DNA of 64,000 nt from JAYZAP01 sp964645285 (lineage in GTDB: Bacteria; Pseudomonadota; Alphaproteobacteria; JAAXGF01): contig CAZYDR010000002.1 in assembly GCA_964645285.1 (NCBI GenBank), positions 8,710-72,709 of the forward strand, read 5' to 3'. Position numbers and translations under genes: made by a program. This document shows positions 62,139-64,000 of this stretch, in pieces. The notes below the pieces were generated by a model, which saw only the letters and a list, made by a program, of their open reading frames with translations, searched no databases and was not told the DNA's origin. How positions within the stretch are numbered: position 1 is the stretch's first letter; each line of letters starts with the position of its first letter.

Positions 62139-64000
62139 ATGTCGAAGGACGGCCTCGATTATTTGCTCGACCCCGCCAGTGTAGCCGTGGTCGGCGCCTC
62201 GGAAGACCTTGGAAAGTTCGGCGGCCGAGCCTTCCACAATCTCATCGACGGCGGCTACGAGGGCCGCATCGTGCCGATCAATCGGGCCCGCGACAGCCTG
62301 CGGGGCATCGAAGTCTTTCCGACCATCGCCGACGCTCCCGGCGATATCGACGTGGCCGTCCTCGCGGTGCCGTCGCAGTTTGTCGATGGCGTGGTCGGTG
62401 AATGCGCCGCCGCCGGGGTCAAGGCCTGCGTGCTGATTTCCTCCAACTTCGCCGAGGCCGGCCCCGAGGGCCTGGGCCGCCAGAATGCTCTGGTCGAGAC
62501 CGCCCGAGCCGCTGGTATGCGCCTGCTCGGGCCCAATTGTCTCGGCCTCGCGGTGCCCAGCCGGGGCCTCGCGCTGTCGCCCACGGTAGTCTTTACCCTG
62601 GGCGGCGGCCTGACCACCGGCAACATTGCCCTGGTCAGCCAGTCCGGCGCCCTGATGACCCAGATGTATGCCGCCGCGCTTGATACCGGCGCCGGGTTCA
62701 GCGCCTGCGTCTCGGTTGGCAATCAGGCGGACCTTGAACTGGTCGATGTCTTCGAGCATTACATTGACGACCCAGAAAGCCGGGTTATTACCTGCTATGT
62801 CGAGGGCCTCAAGACACCGGCGCGGTTCGCCCGGGCTCTGGCCCGGGCGCGCGAGGCGGGCAAGCCGGTGTTGATTACCAAGGCTGGCCGTTCGGCCTCC
62901 GGGGCGCGGGCGGTGACCTCGCACACCGCCAGCATCGCCGGTGAATTCGCTGCTTTTAAGGCTGCCGCCGCCCACTACGGCGCGGTGCTGTTCGACGAGG
63001 CCGAGGATATGATCCGCGCCGCCGACGTGATCTCCCGCTGCGCACCGGCGCGGGGCACGCGTTATGCGGTGATATCGGGCTCGGGCGGCGCCGCCGTGCT
63101 GGCCACCGACAAGCTTGCGGCGACGGAATTCGGGTCGGCGGTGCTGACTGATGAGTCCGTGGCGATGCTGGCTGACAGTTACGCGGAACCCCATCGCCGT
63201 CTGCCGATTGATCTGGGCGCCAGCCAGAAGAGTTACGGCCCGGACCGCTCGGCCCTGGCCGCCGGGGTGGTCGCCAATGACCCCAACGTCGACTGCATCA
63301 TCATGGCCATGACACCCCAGCCGTTCATCGGCGAGACGGTGGAGGCCTTTGTCAGTGCCGGTAAGGCGGCGGGCAAGCCGGTGCTGGTGTCGGCCCAGGC
63401 GGGCCTGGTGCGTACTGAAATGGCGCCGGCGCTGGCGCGTCACGATTACCCGTCCCTGCCGGGAATCGAAGCGGCCATACGTTGTCTCAGGACCTTCCGT
63501 GGTCTGGCCGCGGCGGTTCCGGGTGCGGCCGCGGTCGAAACCGTTACCATACCCGACGGACTGCCGGTGGCCGGTGCGTTGAGTGAGATCGAAGCCAAGA
63601 CCCTGTTGCGCGCGGCCGGGGTCGTCACCACCGGCGATATCTTCGCGGCAAGCCGGGACGACGCCATTGGGGCGGCCAACAAGCTTGGCTATCCGGTGGT
63701 GCTCAAGGCGCAAAGCCCGACCCTGGTGCACAAAAGCGATTCCGGCGGGGTCAAGGTCGGCCTGGCCGACGATAATGCGGTGGGCGCGGCGTGGGACGAC
63801 ATCACCGCGTCCCTGGCGAGCAACGGTTTCGATGACATGGCCGGCTGTGTGGTGGCCGAAATGGCCACGGGTGTTGCCGAAATGATTGTCGGCGCCCGCT
63901 ACGACCCGGCTTTCGGGCCGTTGATTGTCATCGGCTTCGGTGGTGTCCTGGTCGAGGTGGTCGAGGATGTTCAGGTCGCCCTGGCGCCGATTGCGCCGGA
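62139..64000 (+). CDS. NDP-forming acyl-CoA synthetase (acetate-CoA ligase family), cut by window end
   Basis: Reads from ATG 62139 to the end of the window without a stop (620 codons). It begins MSKDGLDYLLDPASVAVVGASED, a CoA-binding domain, followed by the succinyl-CoA ligase-like domain with LLGPNCLGLAVPSRG, ALVSQSGALMTQMYA and the phosphohistidine motif in SHTASIAGE. The C-terminal ATP-grasp domain follows (VLKAQSPTLVHKSDSGGVKVGL, then IVGARYDPAFGPLIVIGFGG). Only the end is missing. The enzyme would convert a CoA thioester and NDP to acid and NTP, or the reverse. The substrate is unknown. Confidence 0.9.
   Translation, partial: MSKDGLDYLLDPASVAVVGASEDLGKFGGRAFHNLIDGGYEGRIVPINRARDSLRGIEVFPTIADAPGDIDVAVLAVPSQFVDGVVGECAAAGVKACVLISSNFAEAGPEGLGRQNALVETARAAGMRLLGPNCLGLAVPSRGLALSPTVVFTLGGGLTTGNIALVSQSGALMTQMYAAALDTGAGFSACVSVGNQADLELVDVFEHYIDDPESRVITCYVEGLKTPARFARALARAREAGKPVLITKAGRSASGARAVTSHTASIAGEFAAFKAAAAHYGAVLFDEAEDMIRAADVISRCAPARGTRYAVISGSGGAAVLATDKLAATEFGSAVLTDESVAMLADSYAEPHRRLPIDLGASQKSYGPDRSALAAGVVANDPNVDCIIMAMTPQPFIGETVEAFVSAGKAAGKPVLVSAQAGLVRTEMAPALARHDYPSLPGIEAAIRCLRTFRGLAAAVPGAAAVETVTIPDGLPVAGALSEIEAKTLLRAAGVVTTGDIFAASRDDAIGAANKLGYPVVLKAQSPTLVHKSDSGGVKVGLADDNAVGAAWDDITASLASNGFDDMAGCVVAEMATGVAEMIVGARYDPAFGPLIVIGFGGVLVEVVEDVQVALAPIAP

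Noticed and set aside
62112..63731. 539-codon frame antisense to the acyl-CoA synthetase
   Set aside because: The plus strand has a full CoA-binding and ATP-grasp protein; the antisense frame is a codon-bias artefact.
1..64000. Alternative genetic code with TAA/TAG read as Gln
   Set aside because: Core genes such as ndk, rnd, aspS and accC end on ordinary TAA, TAG or TGA at the family length, so the stops work normally.

Overview
The window is a high-GC chromosomal segment from an alphaproteobacterium, most likely of the Rhodospirillales type. The evidence is the housekeeping order holC / ABC-F / ndk / purN-purM / DUF2066 / CDP-alcohol transferase / AI-2E permease / hdaA, an adenosylcobalamin ribonucleotide reductase (nrdJ), an NDUFA12-type complex I subunit, and an aroQ-accB-accC block near aat, DUF2155 and NDUFA12. 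No complete rRNA, tRNA, CRISPR array, phage or intact transposon was seen.

Layout. Positions 1-14214 are dense core genes: DNA replication and its control, purine synthesis, lipid headgroup transfer, RNase D, aspS and two alkylation-repair genes. Many genes overlap by ATGA or GTGA, or converge on shared stop bases. Positions 14244-18534 hold nrdJ, with a terminator and a pair of NrdR-like boxes 32 bp apart. Positions 18535-20664 are an AT-richer accessory strip with a reverse-transcriptase relic, a HicA-like relic and a DUF2442/HTH gene. Positions 20796-34578 are a catabolic region: an FMN 2-hydroxyacid dehydrogenase, a DUF427-DyP pair, a three-subunit molybdenum hydroxylase, an MttB-family methyltransferase, an FMN split-barrel protein, two 2-oxoglutarate oxygenases (one frameshifted), a nitroreductase and a UroD-type methyltransferase.

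Positions 34698-42785 return to core genes (NDUFA12, DUF2155, aat, accC, accB, aroQ), interrupted by a broken serine hydrolase and a broken chemoreceptor. Positions 42881-45817 hold an S24/LexA-like repressor, an IS1595-type transposase relic, a decapitated gene and a rhodanese-HigA fusion. Positions 45910-51430 carry an SLC13/TrkA-C transporter, the ubiT-ubiU-ubiV set for oxygen-independent ubiquinone synthesis, and an amino acid permease. Positions 51449-64000 are a second catabolic region: Rieske protein (broken), FrhB-like protein, PaaK-like ligase (broken), TPP-dependent decarboxylase, 2-hydroxyacid dehydrogenase, DinB-like protein (broken), a MerB-like protein, a serine hydrolase and an NDP-forming acyl-CoA synthetase running off the end.

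The most unusual property is the number of otherwise well-conserved genes broken by one or two in-frame stops or a one-base frameshift. Several of the stops are explained by C-to-T changes in CAA, CAG or CGA codons. This is either recent gene erosion or sequence error. It is confined to accessory genes; the core genes are intact.
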